64,000 nucleotides of DNA from Clostridiales bacterium (GCA_015056175.1 SVGT01000001.1:141806-205805); one strand, 5' to 3'; shown: positions 50,825 to 60,045, numbered from the stretch's first letter. The notes: generated by a model from the letters alone, not told the origin. Made by a program: numbers and translations.

Positions 50825-50853
50825 ATTATATACTTGCCCGTCCGTTCCGTCAA
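50825..50853 (-). promoter_or_regulatory. Promoter of pepF
   Basis: Minus-strand TTGACG (50848-50853), 17-base spacer, TATAAT (50825-50830), inside the 3' end of the LytM-like gene. Confidence 0.8.
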
Positions 50854-51407
50854 GGAAGAAGGGCTGCAAAATCCACCGCCGTGCCATTTTGGATGAGCGA
50901 TGCGCACACATGCCCTTCTCCCTCAAAGGGCACACGCCCGCCCGCCGTGCCGATTTTTTCGCCCGCATTTACCGTTTCGCCCTCCGCGCAGCAGATCTCC
51001 CGAATCCCCCGGATGCGGCATTCCAAGTCCCCCTCCCGGATGCACACGCATCCGTCCATCGCCTGCACAACGGTGCCGGACAGCATGGCGTATACCGCGC
51101 TTCCCGGGGGCGCATCAAAATCGATGCCGGAATGGACGCCGTACATGCCCGCCTTGTCAAAATACACCGCAGAAAGCGAAAAGGGACGGATCACGTCCCC
51201 CTCGCAGGGCGCGCAGAGTTTTTCCCGCTGCCCGTCCTGATGCTTTTTCAGCGTTTCATCCATGCTGTGCAGGGCGTTTTGCGCCATTTCCGTCTGCGCA
51301 TCCGCCCTTTTCGTCCACAGCGCAGACAGCAGCACCACGGCGGCGCACAGCACGCACATCAGCATATAGCCCCATCTTTCCAGCCACTTTTTCAGCCTTC
51401 CGATCAT
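50850..51407 (-). CDS. Membrane-anchored LytM/M23-like protein (SpoIIQ-like)
   Basis: 185 residues. One N-terminal membrane helix (about 15-33), a short helical stalk, then a LytM domain (about 75-185): GVHSGIDFDAPPGSAVYAMLSG has the first zinc His and Asp. The H-x-H motif is incomplete (GEGHVCASLI: second His replaced by Ala), so it may be inactive. SpoIIQ, a degenerate LytM protein of the forespore membrane, has the same layout, but this is only a suggestion. ATG 51407 is used; its ribosome site AGGGAG lies inside a hairpin. Confidence 0.72.
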   Translation of the reverse strand: MIGRLKKWLERWGYMLMCVLCAAVVLLSALWTKRADAQTEMAQNALHSMDETLKKHQDGQREKLCAPCEGDVIRPFSLSAVYFDKAGMYGVHSGIDFDAPPGSAVYAMLSGTVVQAMDGCVCIREGDLECRIRGIREICCAEGETVNAGEKIGTAGGRVPFEGEGHVCASLIQNGTAVDFAALLP

Positions 51408-51408
51408 A

Positions 51409-51444
51409 CAAAAAACGCACTCCCTTCCATACAAGAGCGTGCGT
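51409..51444 (-). terminator. Terminator/attenuator hairpin overlapping the LytM gene's ribosome site
   Basis: On the minus strand ACGCACGCTC pairs with GGGAGTGCGT (one mismatch and one wobble) and is followed by six T ending two bases before the ATG at 51407. The AGGGAG ribosome site is part of the 3' arm. Confidence 0.7.
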
Positions 51445-51494
51445 CATTTTGCTTTTTTTCATACCGCACCCAAGCACATGCGTCATGATGCTTT

Positions 51495-52373
51495 TTATAT
51501 AACACCGGTGCCGTCAAAGGGCGGCGTGTAGGAGGAGGACGCCGATTCCGCCTCCTGGGAAAAGCCCAGAATGCCAATTTCCGCAGCGTAATCCATCACC
51601 CGGGTATATTCATCATCCGTGATACGCCTGTCCAGCCCCTTGATTTTGCAGCGCTCCTGGGGCGTGTACTGCCGCATGATGCTGACAGGCACCCGGGGCA
51701 TGTGCGCTTTGATAAAATCCAATACCTGCATGGCGTCCCTGGTGCAGCCGGGCAGGATCAGATGCCGCACGATCATGCCCTTTTGCAGCATGCCGTCCTC
51801 ATCATATACATTGTCCCCCACCTGGCGGTGCATTTCGCAAAGCGCCCGGGAGGCCACGTCAAAATAATCCTCCGCCTGGACGCACAGCTTGGACAGCCTG
51901 GGCGATACGTGCTTTAAGTCCGGCAGATAAATATCCACCACGCCCTCCAGCATCTTCAGCGTTTCCACCCGCTCGTAGCCGCCTGTATTCCAGACCACGG
52001 GCACAGCGGGCTTCACCCGTTCCAGCGCCCGGATAATGACGGGCGCAAAGGGCGTGCCGGTAACGATGTTCAGGTTATGCGCGCCTGCATCAATGAGCGC
52101 GCGGAACATATCGCAAAGCTTATCCTCGCTGACGGGAAAGCCAAAGCCGTCATGGCTGATGGGCGCATTCTGGCAAAAGGCGCACTTGAGCGTGCAGCCG
52201 GAAAAAAACACCGTGCCGCTGCCTCTTGTACCCGAAATGCAGGGCTCCTCCCACATATGCAGCGCCGCCCGCGCCGCCTTCACCTCCGCGCCCATGCGGC
52301 AAAAGCCGCGCTGCTCGTAGCGGTTTACCCGGCACATTCTGGGGCACAGAGCGCACATTTCAAAATGATCCAT
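51495..52373 (-). CDS. Radical SAM protein, PflX-like (COG1313)
   Basis: 292 residues. An N-terminal Cys cluster (CALCPRMC ... GFC) precedes the radical SAM motif CTLKCAFC (C-x3-C-x2-C, about 60-67). The rest is the TIM-barrel with VTGTPFAP and YLPDLKH. The group is annotated as pyruvate formate-lyase activating enzyme-like, but no glycyl radical enzyme is nearby and its target is unknown. ATG follows GGAGGG. Confidence 0.88.
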   Translation of the reverse strand: MDHFEMCALCPRMCRVNRYEQRGFCRMGAEVKAARAALHMWEEPCISGTRGSGTVFFSGCTLKCAFCQNAPISHDGFGFPVSEDKLCDMFRALIDAGAHNLNIVTGTPFAPVIIRALERVKPAVPVVWNTGGYERVETLKMLEGVVDIYLPDLKHVSPRLSKLCVQAEDYFDVASRALCEMHRQVGDNVYDEDGMLQKGMIVRHLILPGCTRDAMQVLDFIKAHMPRVPVSIMRQYTPQERCKIKGLDRRITDDEYTRVMDYAAEIGILGFSQEAESASSSYTPPFDGTGVI

Positions 52374-52443
52374 TCCATTCCCTCCCGTACCCGTATTTTA
52401 CAGGATGTTTTTTGATCTTTCAAGGAGACGCAAAGATAAATAT

Positions 52444-52453
52444 GTGCTATAAT
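52444..52453 (+). promoter_or_regulatory. Extended -10 promoter of addA
   Basis: TG-T-G-C-TATAAT with TATAAT at 52448-52453; no good -35. It lies 37 bases before the ATG. Confidence 0.6.
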
Positions 52454-52489
52454 GTATATTGAATATGTATGTACTGACGGAGGTCGCCT

Positions 52490-55400
52490 ATGCCCCAATG
52501 GACCAAGGAACAGCAAAGCGTGCTTACCTGCCACAGCGACAGGCTGCTGGTGAGCGCCGCCGCGGGCTCGGGCAAAACCGCCGTGCTGGTGGAAAAGGTA
52601 TACAGGCTTTTGCAAAACGGCGCGGATATTGAGCGGATGCTCATCGTCACCTTCACCCGCGCCGCAGCAGGCGAAATGCGCGACCGCATCGAAAAGCGGC
52701 TGAGCGAGGAAACGGATCCCCATCTGCGCCGCCAGAGCGCGCACATCGGCCGCGCCATGATCTCCACCTTGCATTCCTTCTGCCAGAAATTCCTGCGGGA
52801 GCAGTTTGCAGCCGCAGGCATCGATCCCATGTTCCGCCTGGGCAGCGAGCATGAACTGCTCCCCCTCCGGGAAAAGGCGCTGGCCGTGGAAATGGAAAAG
52901 GCCTACGAAAGCCCCAGCGCCGACGAGCAGGCGCTGTTTGCCTCCTTTGACGATGAGCAGATCACGGAGATGGCAGGGCAATTGCGCACCTTTCTGCTCT
53001 CCCGCGCCGATCCCTTTGACTGGGCGCGGGAAAAGCTGGAGCAGGGCCTGACGCCCTTCCTTACGCAATTGTGGCAGCGGTGCCGGCAGCAGCTTAAGGG
53101 CGCACAGCAGCTGCTTGACAGGATGGACCGCATTTTGTCCCTGCCCGGCGCGCCGGAACGGTATCAGGATACCCTGAACGCCGACCGGGAGCTGACGCGC
53201 ATGCTGCTGCTTGCCTGCGACAACCGGGAATTGACGGACGGCAGCATCCAGTTTACCCGTCTGGCCGTAAAGCGCAAGGGGCAGACGGACGATCCCGCCG
53301 TCACCGAGCAGTACAAGGAAGTCCGCGAGGAATGGAAACAGTGCCTCCGGGACGCCCGTGCGCTGCTGCCCGGCCATCTGCCCACCGCACAGGAGACCTA
53401 CGAGTATACCCTGCCCGCCCTGCGCGCGCTGATCACGCTGGTGGAAAAAAGCGAAAACCGCTATTTTGCCTACAAAAAGCGCCGCAACATGCTGGATTTT
53501 TCCGATCTGGAGCACCTGACGCTGCAGGTGCTGAAAAACGACACCGTGCGCAAAAGCGCAGCCGGTCAGTTTGATTATCTGTTTGTGGACGAATATCAGG
53601 ACGTAAGCGGCATTCAGGAAGCCATCGTAAACGCCCTGCACATAGAAGGGCAAAACGCCCTCTTCCTGGTAGGCGACGTGAAGCAGAGCATCTACCGCTT
53701 CCGCCTGGCCGACCCTACCTTGTTTTTGCAAAAATACGAAGCCTTCTCTGCGGATGAAAACGCCGAAAACCGCAAAATTCTCCTCAGCGCCAACTTCCGC
53801 TCGGCGGAAAACGTGCTGCTATCCACCAACCATGTGTTTTCCCACGCCATGCGCCGGGACGAAACCGAGATCGAGTATGACGAAAGCGCCATGCTCCGTC
53901 CGGGCGGCATTCAGGAAAAAGGCCCGGAAACGGAATTGATCATCCTGCGCAGGGAGGAAGAGGGCAGCGAGGAGGAGGAAAGCGAAGGCGAAATGCCCCG
54001 GGGCTATCTGGCCGAGGCGCAAATCATCGCCCGCCGCATCCGGGAATTGCTCGCTACCGAAACGCTGCCCGGCAAGGAGGGCGCTCCCCGCAGGCCCGTC
54101 CGCTTCCGGGATATGGTGATCCTTCTGCGCAACGCCTCCAACCGGGCGGGCGAAATTGCCAAGCTCCTGGAAAAAGAGGGCATTCCCGTGTTTACCGATT
54201 CCGACGGCCAGTATTACGACCTGCCGGAGGTGCGGGATATGCTGTCCCTGCTCCGGGTCATCGTCAACCCCGAGGAGGATCTGGCGCTGCTCTCTGCGCT
54301 GCGCTGCCCCTGCTTCCGCTTTTCCGAGGAGGAGCTTGCCCGCATCCGCCTCACGCTGCAAGGCCGCGGCGTGCCCTTCCACAAGGCCTTCCGCAAAGCC
54401 ATGGAGCGCACGGATGCGCTGGGCGAAAAATGTCAGAGCGCCTGGCGCCAATTGGAAAGCTGGCGCTTCCTTTCCCGCAATTTGCCCCTGGATACGTTCA
54501 TCTGGCGATTAATTGAAGAAAGCATGCTCTGCCTCAAGGCCGGCGCATACGAGGATGCGCAATTGCGCCGCGCCAGCCTGCGCCTGTTTGCAGAGCGGGC
54601 GCAGGGCGATAACGCCCGTCTGTCCGTCCGGCAGTTTCTCACCGCCATGGACGACGCCCGCAGGTCCGGCGATAAGACGGGCGCCAAGACGCTGGGCGAA
54701 AGCGAGGACGTGGTGCGCATCATGACGCTGCACAAGTCCAAGGGTCTGGAATTCCCCATCGTATTTATCATGGAAATGAGCCGTCCCTTCCGCGGGGACG
54801 GCGACAGCGCCTCCATCCGCATGGACGAGCATCTGGGCTGCGCCCTGCGCTATGTGGACGGCGAAAACCGCCTGACACGGGAAAACGCAGCCATGACCGC
54901 CATCCGGGAAAAAAGCGCCATGCAGCACCGGGCGGAGGAGGCGCGGCTTTTGTACGTGGGCATGACCCGCGCCAAGCACCGCCTCATCATGACCGCATCG
55001 CCCCGCAATTTTGAAAAAGCGGTGCAAAACCGTCAGCGCAGCGCCTTCCGCGCCGGCAGCGCGCACTGCATGCTGGACTGGGTCACCGATGCGCTGGGCG
55101 ATGAGGCGCTTGCGCAGGAAGGCTTCCACACCGCCCGGAACGGCAGCCGCTGGCGCATTCTGTTCCCCTATACGCACAAGCTGCTGCGGGAGGAGGAGGG
55201 GGCTTCCCTTTCCGTCCCGCCCCTTGACATGACGCCCCCGGACGGCGCTACCGTCCTGCGCATGACGCGGGAAAACGCCGTGCTGCCGCCCCTCAAGTCC
55301 TCCGTCACTTCCATTTCTCACCGCATGCTGCGCACTGCCGGCGACGATACCGAAACGCCGGATACCAAGCGCGCAGAGATCCGTTTCCGCCCGGAAGCGC

Positions 55401-55918
55401 GGCCTGCCTTCCTGCAGGAAAGCGCTGCCCTCACCGGCGCCGAGCGCGGCACGGTGATCCACCGGGCGCTGGGGCTTGTGCCCCTTGACCCCTGCCGGAA
55501 CGGACACGCAGACGAAGCCCTTGCCATGCTCTCCCACCGGGGCATCTTTACACGCGCGGAGGAAAAGGCGCTGTTTGCCCCCAGGGCGCAAAGCGCCATC
55601 CGGCAGTTCTTTGATTCGCCCCTTGGCAAGCGCATGCTGCTAAGCCCCCGCGTGGAGCGGGAATGGAGCTTCACCTGGCACCTGAACCGGGCGGAAAGCG
55701 AATATGTGCAGGGTACCGTGGACCTGTGCTTTATGGAAGACGGAATGTGGGTGCTGTGCGATTACAAAACGGACGCGCTGGATGCGGATGCGCTGCGGGA
55801 GCGTTACCGGATGCAGCTTTCCCTGTACAAAAAAGCGCTGGAAGAGATCACCCGCATCCCCGTAAAGGAAATGTGCCTTTACTCCCTGCACCTTGGTAAA
55901 ACCGTTTCCCTTGACTGA
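52490..55918 (+). CDS. addA: ATP-dependent helicase/nuclease subunit A (AddA)
   Basis: 1142 residues, slightly shorter than the usual 1200-1240. UvrD-type motor: Walker A SAAAGSGKTAVLVE (about 22-35), VTFTRAAAGEMRDRI, motif II VDEYQDVSGIQ, GDVKQSIYRFR, and MTLHKSKGLEFPIVF. The C-terminal nuclease domain has GTVDLCF, then CDYKTD with catalytic Asp and Lys (about 1092-1096). AddAB processes double-strand breaks for RecA and degrades foreign DNA. addB, normally just upstream, is absent from the window. It is followed after 18 bases by prmA. Confidence 0.95.
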   Translation: MPQWTKEQQSVLTCHSDRLLVSAAAGSGKTAVLVEKVYRLLQNGADIERMLIVTFTRAAAGEMRDRIEKRLSEETDPHLRRQSAHIGRAMISTLHSFCQKFLREQFAAAGIDPMFRLGSEHELLPLREKALAVEMEKAYESPSADEQALFASFDDEQITEMAGQLRTFLLSRADPFDWAREKLEQGLTPFLTQLWQRCRQQLKGAQQLLDRMDRILSLPGAPERYQDTLNADRELTRMLLLACDNRELTDGSIQFTRLAVKRKGQTDDPAVTEQYKEVREEWKQCLRDARALLPGHLPTAQETYEYTLPALRALITLVEKSENRYFAYKKRRNMLDFSDLEHLTLQVLKNDTVRKSAAGQFDYLFVDEYQDVSGIQEAIVNALHIEGQNALFLVGDVKQSIYRFRLADPTLFLQKYEAFSADENAENRKILLSANFRSAENVLLSTNHVFSHAMRRDETEIEYDESAMLRPGGIQEKGPETELIILRREEEGSEEEESEGEMPRGYLAEAQIIARRIRELLATETLPGKEGAPRRPVRFRDMVILLRNASNRAGEIAKLLEKEGIPVFTDSDGQYYDLPEVRDMLSLLRVIVNPEEDLALLSALRCPCFRFSEEELARIRLTLQGRGVPFHKAFRKAMERTDALGEKCQSAWRQLESWRFLSRNLPLDTFIWRLIEESMLCLKAGAYEDAQLRRASLRLFAERAQGDNARLSVRQFLTAMDDARRSGDKTGAKTLGESEDVVRIMTLHKSKGLEFPIVFIMEMSRPFRGDGDSASIRMDEHLGCALRYVDGENRLTRENAAMTAIREKSAMQHRAEEARLLYVGMTRAKHRLIMTASPRNFEKAVQNRQRSAFRAGSAHCMLDWVTDALGDEALAQEGFHTARNGSRWRILFPYTHKLLREEEGASLSVPPLDMTPPDGATVLRMTRENAVLPPLKSSVTSISHRMLRTAGDDTETPDTKRAEIRFRPEARPAFLQESAALTGAERGTVIHRALGLVPLDPCRNGHADEALAMLSHRGIFTRAEEKALFAPRAQSAIRQFFDSPLGKRMLLSPRVEREWSFTWHLNRAESEYVQGTVDLCFMEDGMWVLCDYKTDALDADALRERYRMQLSLYKKALEEITRIPVKEMCLYSLHLGKTVSLD

Positions 55919-55936
55919 AACAGGAGGAATAGCAAT

Positions 55937-56872
55937 ATGGATTATGTAGAAATCACCGTTTCCACTTCTTCCCTGGGCGCAGACGCCGTCAGCAACGAGA
56001 TGCTGCGTCTGGGCGCCGCCGGTACTCAGATCCTGGACCGCGCCGACCTTCCCGATCCCGAAAAGCCCGTGCACAACTGGGAGCTGATGGATCAGAGCGT
56101 AATCGACAACATGCCCGAGGACGTGCAGGTGAAGGCCTGGTATCAGGAGGACGAGACCCCCGTCATTCTGGAAAAGCTGCGCGCCTTTTTGCCCTCTCTC
56201 CGGGAAAGCTGCCAGTTTGACCTGGGCACCCTGGCCGTCAGCGTACAGAGCGTGCAGGATACCGACTGGAACGAAAACTGGAAAAAGTATTACAAGCCCT
56301 TCCGTGCCGGCAAGCACCTGGTCATCAAGCCCAGCTGGGAAAGCTGGGACGCTCAGGAGGGCGATCTGATCATCGAAATGGATCCCGGCATGGCCTTTGG
56401 CACGGGCACCCACGAAACCACCGCGCTGTGTGTGGAACTGATCGAGGATTATTACAAGGGCGGAAGCCTGCTGGACGTGGGCACGGGCAGCGGCATTCTG
56501 GCGCTGTGCGCCGCAAAGCTGGGCGCAAGCGATATCACCGCCGTGGATATCGATCCCGACGCCGTGCGCGTTGCCAGGGAAAACGCAGAGCGCAACGGCG
56601 TTGCGGACAAGATCGACGTGCGCGAAGGCGATCTGATCCAGGGCCTGGACCGTCATTTTGATTTTGCCGCCGCCAATATCCTGGCGCCCATTGTGAAAAT
56701 CCTCCTGGCCCCCATGTACAAGCATACCGTGCCGGGCGGATTGTTTATCTGCTCCGGCATCCTCAGGGAGCAGGAGGAGGACGTGTGCGCCGCCATCACC
56801 GCCGCCGGCTATACACTGCTGGAAGTGCGCCGCAAGAACGACTGGGTGGCCATGGCTGCAAGAAAGGACTGA
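55937..56872 (+). CDS. prmA: Ribosomal protein L11 methyltransferase
   Basis: 311 residues. N-terminal recognition domain (about 1-60) and linker, then the Rossmann-type methyltransferase: MDPGMAFGTGTHETT, LLDVGTGSGILALCAAKLGA (SAM motif I), VDIDPDAV, and the post-motif NILAPIV. It trimethylates lysines of L11 using SAM. ATG follows AGGAGG; truA starts one base after its stop. Confidence 0.96.
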   Translation: MDYVEITVSTSSLGADAVSNEMLRLGAAGTQILDRADLPDPEKPVHNWELMDQSVIDNMPEDVQVKAWYQEDETPVILEKLRAFLPSLRESCQFDLGTLAVSVQSVQDTDWNENWKKYYKPFRAGKHLVIKPSWESWDAQEGDLIIEMDPGMAFGTGTHETTALCVELIEDYYKGGSLLDVGTGSGILALCAAKLGASDITAVDIDPDAVRVARENAERNGVADKIDVREGDLIQGLDRHFDFAAANILAPIVKILLAPMYKHTVPGGLFICSGILREQEEDVCAAITAAGYTLLEVRRKNDWVAMAARKD

Positions 56873-56873
56873 C

Positions 56874-57629
56874 ATGCGAATCCTTCTCACCGTTGCCTAT
56901 CGCGGCAGCAACTACTGCGGCTGGCAGTGGCAGGAAAACGGCCCCTCCATCCAGCAGGAATTGGAAACGGCGCTGGAAAAGGCGCTGGGGCATTTTGTGC
57001 GCGTCACCGGCGCCAGCCGCACGGATGCAGGCGTGCACGCCCTGTGCCAGCGGGCGCAGTTTGATACCGACGCCCGCATCCCGCCCGAGCGCTACCCCTT
57101 TGTGCTCAACCGCTTCCTGCCGCCGGATATCCGGGTAACCCACGGCCAGCAGGTGGAGGACGATTTCCACGCCCGCTTCATGGCGGACCGGAAAATCTAC
57201 ACCTACCGCATCTATAATGCCCCCGTAGCCAGTGCCCTTCATTACGATACCACCGCCCATGTACCCGTCCGTCTGGACGAAAAAAAGATGCATGACGCCG
57301 TGCAGTGCATCGTGGGCACTCACGATTTTGCCGCCTTCGTAGCATCCGGCGGCAGCCAGAAGACCACCGTGCGCACCATCTACAGCGCCAAAGTGGAACG
57401 GAACGGCGCGCTCATCACCTTCACCGTGTGCGGAAACGCCTTCCTCTACAACATGGTGCGCATCATTGCCGGCACGCTGATCTACATCGGGCAGGGCAAA
57501 TTGCCGCCCGAGTGTCTCTTGCAGGCGCTGGAAAGCGGCAGCCGGCTGGACCTTGGCATCACCGCGCCCGCCCACGGGCTGGAGCTTACCCACGTGGGGT
57601 ATCGGGAGGAATACCGCATCCTTCCGTGA
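56874..57629 (+). CDS. truA: tRNA pseudouridine(38-40) synthase TruA
   Basis: 251 residues. Catalytic Asp in GASRTDAGVHA, N-terminal VAYRGSNYCGWQWQ, KIYTYRIYN and the C-terminal GNAFLYNMVRIIAGTLIYIGQG are all family motifs. Acts on the anticodon stem. ATG 56874 is one base past the prmA stop, so translation is coupled. Confidence 0.96.
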   Translation: MRILLTVAYRGSNYCGWQWQENGPSIQQELETALEKALGHFVRVTGASRTDAGVHALCQRAQFDTDARIPPERYPFVLNRFLPPDIRVTHGQQVEDDFHARFMADRKIYTYRIYNAPVASALHYDTTAHVPVRLDEKKMHDAVQCIVGTHDFAAFVASGGSQKTTVRTIYSAKVERNGALITFTVCGNAFLYNMVRIIAGTLIYIGQGKLPPECLLQALESGSRLDLGITAPAHGLELTHVGYREEYRILP

Positions 57630-57666
57630 ATTTTTGGTAAACACTGCCCAAACCCACGCTCCGCCA

Positions 57667-57695
57667 TTGAAAATTGCGCGTTTTGCGTATATAAT
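57667..57695 (+). promoter_or_regulatory. Promoter of the DUF951-lepB unit
   Basis: TTGAAA (57667-57672), 17-base spacer, TATAAT (57690-57695), 28 bases before the DUF951 ATG. Confidence 0.82.
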
Positions 57696-57723
57696 GAGTA
57701 CATTCCACCCGCAGGAGGCCACC

Positions 57724-57924
57724 ATGACAGATGAAATCAGACTGGGCGACGTGATCCGCACCCGCAAAAGCCATCCCTGCGGCAGCGATGAATGGACCGT
57801 CATCCGCATTGGCGCGGATATCAAGATCAAGTGTCACGGCTGCAGCCGCATCGTGATGCTGGACCGGGACGCCTTCCTCAAGCGGCGCAAAATGACGCTT
57901 AAGCAAGGCCCTGAAAATCCATGA
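57724..57924 (+). CDS. DUF951 family small protein (YyzM-like)
   Basis: 66 residues. Opening LGDVIRTRKSHPCGSDEW and IKIKCHGCSRIVMLDRDAF are the DUF951 signature, with three Cys that could bind metal. A conserved Bacillota protein of unknown, possibly nucleic-acid-related function. ATG 57724 follows AGGAGG. The next gene starts 16 bases after its stop. Confidence 0.92.
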   Translation: MTDEIRLGDVIRTRKSHPCGSDEWTVIRIGADIKIKCHGCSRIVMLDRDAFLKRRKMTLKQGPENP

Positions 57925-57939
57925 AAGAAGGTTACCGCA

Positions 57940-58602
57940 TTGCAGACTGAACCCAACAACGCCCCCGAAAAGAACGAGCAGGAGCAGCAGATCGCCCCTG
58001 CAGCAGAACCCAAAGCCAAAAAGAAAAAAGAAAAGGAACCCAAGTCGCTTAAAATGGAGATCATGAGCTGGATTCTGACGCTGGTTGCCGCCGTGGTGGC
58101 CGCAACGCTGATCCGCGTGTTCATTTTTGAGCCCATCCGCGTGGACGGCAACAGTATGAACAACACCCTCAAGCACGGCGAAGTGGTCTACGCCTCCAAG
58201 CTGGCCTATCTCACCGGCGACGTGGAGCGCAACGATATCGTCATCTGCCGCTATCCCAACCGCATGGGCAAGAGCATTGACCTGGGCGCCTCCATCACGC
58301 TGCAGAACTACACCCTCTTTGTCAAGCGCATCGTGGCTCTGCCCGGCGATACCGTGGCCATCACCGACGGAGCGTTGATCGTCAACGGCGAAGTGGTGCC
58401 CGATCCCGAGTTCATGGGCTCCCAGCCCCGGGATTTTGCGGAGATCACCCTCAAGCATGACGAGTACTTCGCCCTGGGCGACAACCGCCTCTCCAGCCAT
58501 GACAGCCGCCACGCGGACGTAGGTCCCATCGGCCGGGATATGATCATGGGCAAGGTGGAATGCGTCATGTGGCCCCTTACCTCCATCCGCACCGTCAAGT
58601 AA
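57940..58602 (+). CDS. lepB: Signal peptidase I
   Basis: 220 residues from a TTG start with AAGAAGGT upstream; no in-frame ATG precedes the hydrophobic helix. A charged Lys/Glu-rich cytoplasmic N-terminus (1-38) precedes one membrane helix (about 44-62). Catalytic Ser in VDGNSMNNTL (about 71) and Lys in LFVKRIVALPGD (about 130), then GDNRLSSHDSRH. It cleaves signal peptides of secreted proteins such as those at 37,662-40,500. Confidence 0.95.
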   Translation: MQTEPNNAPEKNEQEQQIAPAAEPKAKKKKEKEPKSLKMEIMSWILTLVAAVVAATLIRVFIFEPIRVDGNSMNNTLKHGEVVYASKLAYLTGDVERNDIVICRYPNRMGKSIDLGASITLQNYTLFVKRIVALPGDTVAITDGALIVNGEVVPDPEFMGSQPRDFAEITLKHDEYFALGDNRLSSHDSRHADVGPIGRDMIMGKVECVMWPLTSIRTVK

Positions 58603-58622
58603 ACGCCAACCGCACATTTTAC

Positions 58623-58656
58623 GGGAGACGCGCAGCGTGCGCTTCTCCCTTTTTTC
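58623..58656 (+). terminator. Terminator of the DUF951-lepB unit
   Basis: Twelve-base stem GGGAGACGCGCA with its near-complement (58623-58634 with 58638-58649, one mismatch), followed by six T. Confidence 0.92.
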
Positions 58657-58676
58657 ATGGCAAAGGATCCAGCACT

Positions 58677-59378
58677 ATGCAAAAGAATGATTTTACAAGG
58701 GGCCTGAAAAACGGCATTCCCATCGCCCTCGGCTACCTTTCCGTGTCCTTTTCCTTTGGCATCATGGCCGCCTCCCAGGGGATGACCGTGCTACAGGCCG
58801 TGCTCATTTCCATGCTCACCGTCACATCCGCCGGCCAATTGGCCGGCATCCAGGTGATGCAGAGCCCGGGGCAGTACATGGCCATGCTCATCTCCCAGCT
58901 TACCATCAACGCGCGCTATTCCTTTATGTCCGTGTCCCTGTCCCAGAAGGCGGACGCCTCCTTCCGGGGCAAACTGCGCTGGCTCCTGGGTTTCTTTATT
59001 ACGGATGAGATCTTCGCCCTGGCCGTGCAGGAAAAGGAGCTGTCTCCGCGGTATTTCCTGGGCCTTGGCGTGCTGCCCTACTTTGGCTGGGCGGCAGGCA
59101 CATTGCTTGGCGCGCTGCTTGGCAGCGTACTGCCCGATATGGTGATGAACGCGCTGTGCATCGCCATGTACGCCATGTTTGCAGCCATCGTATCCCCCGA
59201 AGCCAAAAAGGACACAAAGCTTCTGATGGTGGTGCTCTTTTCCGCCGCGCTCATGTGCCTGTGCTACTACCTGATCCCCGCGCTTTCCGCAGGCCTGGCC
59301 ATCAGTCTGTGCGCCGTTCTGGCGGCAGGGCTTGGCGCGCTTGTGTTCCCCGTCCGTGAAGAGGAGGAAAGTGCATGA
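58677..59378 (+). CDS. azlC: Branched-chain amino acid exporter large subunit AzlC
   Basis: 233 residues with about six helices and the AzlC core IALGYLSVSFSFGIMA, LTVTSAGQLAG and ARYSFMSVSLSQK. With AzlD it forms a branched-chain amino acid (and analogue) exporter. ATG 58677 follows AAAGGATCC. It overlaps azlD by 4 bases (ATGA), indicating coupling. No own promoter was identified after the lepB terminator. Confidence 0.93.
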   Translation: MQKNDFTRGLKNGIPIALGYLSVSFSFGIMAASQGMTVLQAVLISMLTVTSAGQLAGIQVMQSPGQYMAMLISQLTINARYSFMSVSLSQKADASFRGKLRWLLGFFITDEIFALAVQEKELSPRYFLGLGVLPYFGWAAGTLLGALLGSVLPDMVMNALCIAMYAMFAAIVSPEAKKDTKLLMVVLFSAALMCLCYYLIPALSAGLAISLCAVLAAGLGALVFPVREEEESA

Positions 59379-59692
59379 ATACCAGGGAGTTTATCATTTA
59401 TCTTGCCATCATGGCGCTTTCCACCTATCTCATCCGCGCCATTCCCTTTGCGCTGCTGACGAAAAAAATCAAAAGCGCCTACATCAAATCCTTCCTGCAC
59501 TACATCCCCTACACCGTGCTCACCGTCATGACCGTGCCGGGCGCCCTGTACGCCACCGGCCATGTGCTGACGGCGGCCGTCGGCCTGGTGACGGGCGTTG
59601 TGACTGCCATCCGGGGGAAGGATCTGACGCTGGTCGCCGCAGCGGCCTGCGCCGCCACCTTCCTGACGGAACTTCTTGTCTACCTGATCTGA
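59375..59692 (+). CDS. azlD: Branched-chain amino acid exporter small subunit AzlD
   Basis: 105 residues, four predicted helices; YLIRAIPFALL and LHYIPYTVLTVMTVPGAL are the AzlD signatures. Partner of AzlC, starting within its last codons. Confidence 0.93.
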   Translation: MNTREFIIYLAIMALSTYLIRAIPFALLTKKIKSAYIKSFLHYIPYTVLTVMTVPGALYATGHVLTAAVGLVTGVVTAIRGKDLTLVAAAACAATFLTELLVYLI

Positions 59693-59697
59693 CATCA

Positions 59698-59738
59698 AAA
59701 AAAGCAGCCCGGTTCCAATCCGGACTGCTCTTTTTTTA
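59698..59738. terminator. Bidirectional terminator
   Basis: Ten-base stem AGCAGCCCGG/CCGGACTGCT (59703-59712 with 59720-59729, one mismatch) with A- and T-runs, between azlD and the convergent DUF378 gene. Confidence 0.92.
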
Positions 59739-59942
59739 CATTTCGCTCACCGGCTCGCGGTCGCGGAACAGAAGCGAAATGCTCCACAGCCCCGCCGCGC
59801 CCACCAGCGAATAAACGATGCGGCTCACCAGCGCGCCCTGACCGCCAAACAGGTAGGACACCAGATCAAACTGAAAAATGCCCACCAGACCCCAGTTCAC
59901 CGCGCCGATGATCACCAGCAGCAGTGCAATTTTATCCACCAT
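59736..59942 (-). CDS. DUF378 family small membrane protein
   Basis: 68 residues with two hydrophobic segments; LLVIIGAVNWGLVGIF and FDLVSYLFGG are the DUF378 signature. Function unknown. ATG 59942 follows GGGAGG by 10 bases; longer in-frame versions would include the ribosome site and the aminotransferase terminator. Confidence 0.88.
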   Translation of the reverse strand: MVDKIALLLVIIGAVNWGLVGIFQFDLVSYLFGGQGALVSRIVYSLVGAAGLWSISLLFRDREPVSEM

Positions 59943-60010
59943 CGTTTCGTTTCCTCCCTTCATGAGTTCAAGCATAATATGCCTGCGCACAAGGGAAAAT
60001 ATACACGGAC

Positions 60011-60045
60011 GCAAAAATCCCCACGCTTTTGCACGGGGATTTTGC
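60011..60045 (-). terminator. Terminator of the aminotransferase gene
   Basis: Stem AAAATCCCC/GGGGATTTT (60014-60022 with 60035-60043), followed on the minus strand by TTTTTGC. Confidence 0.85.
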
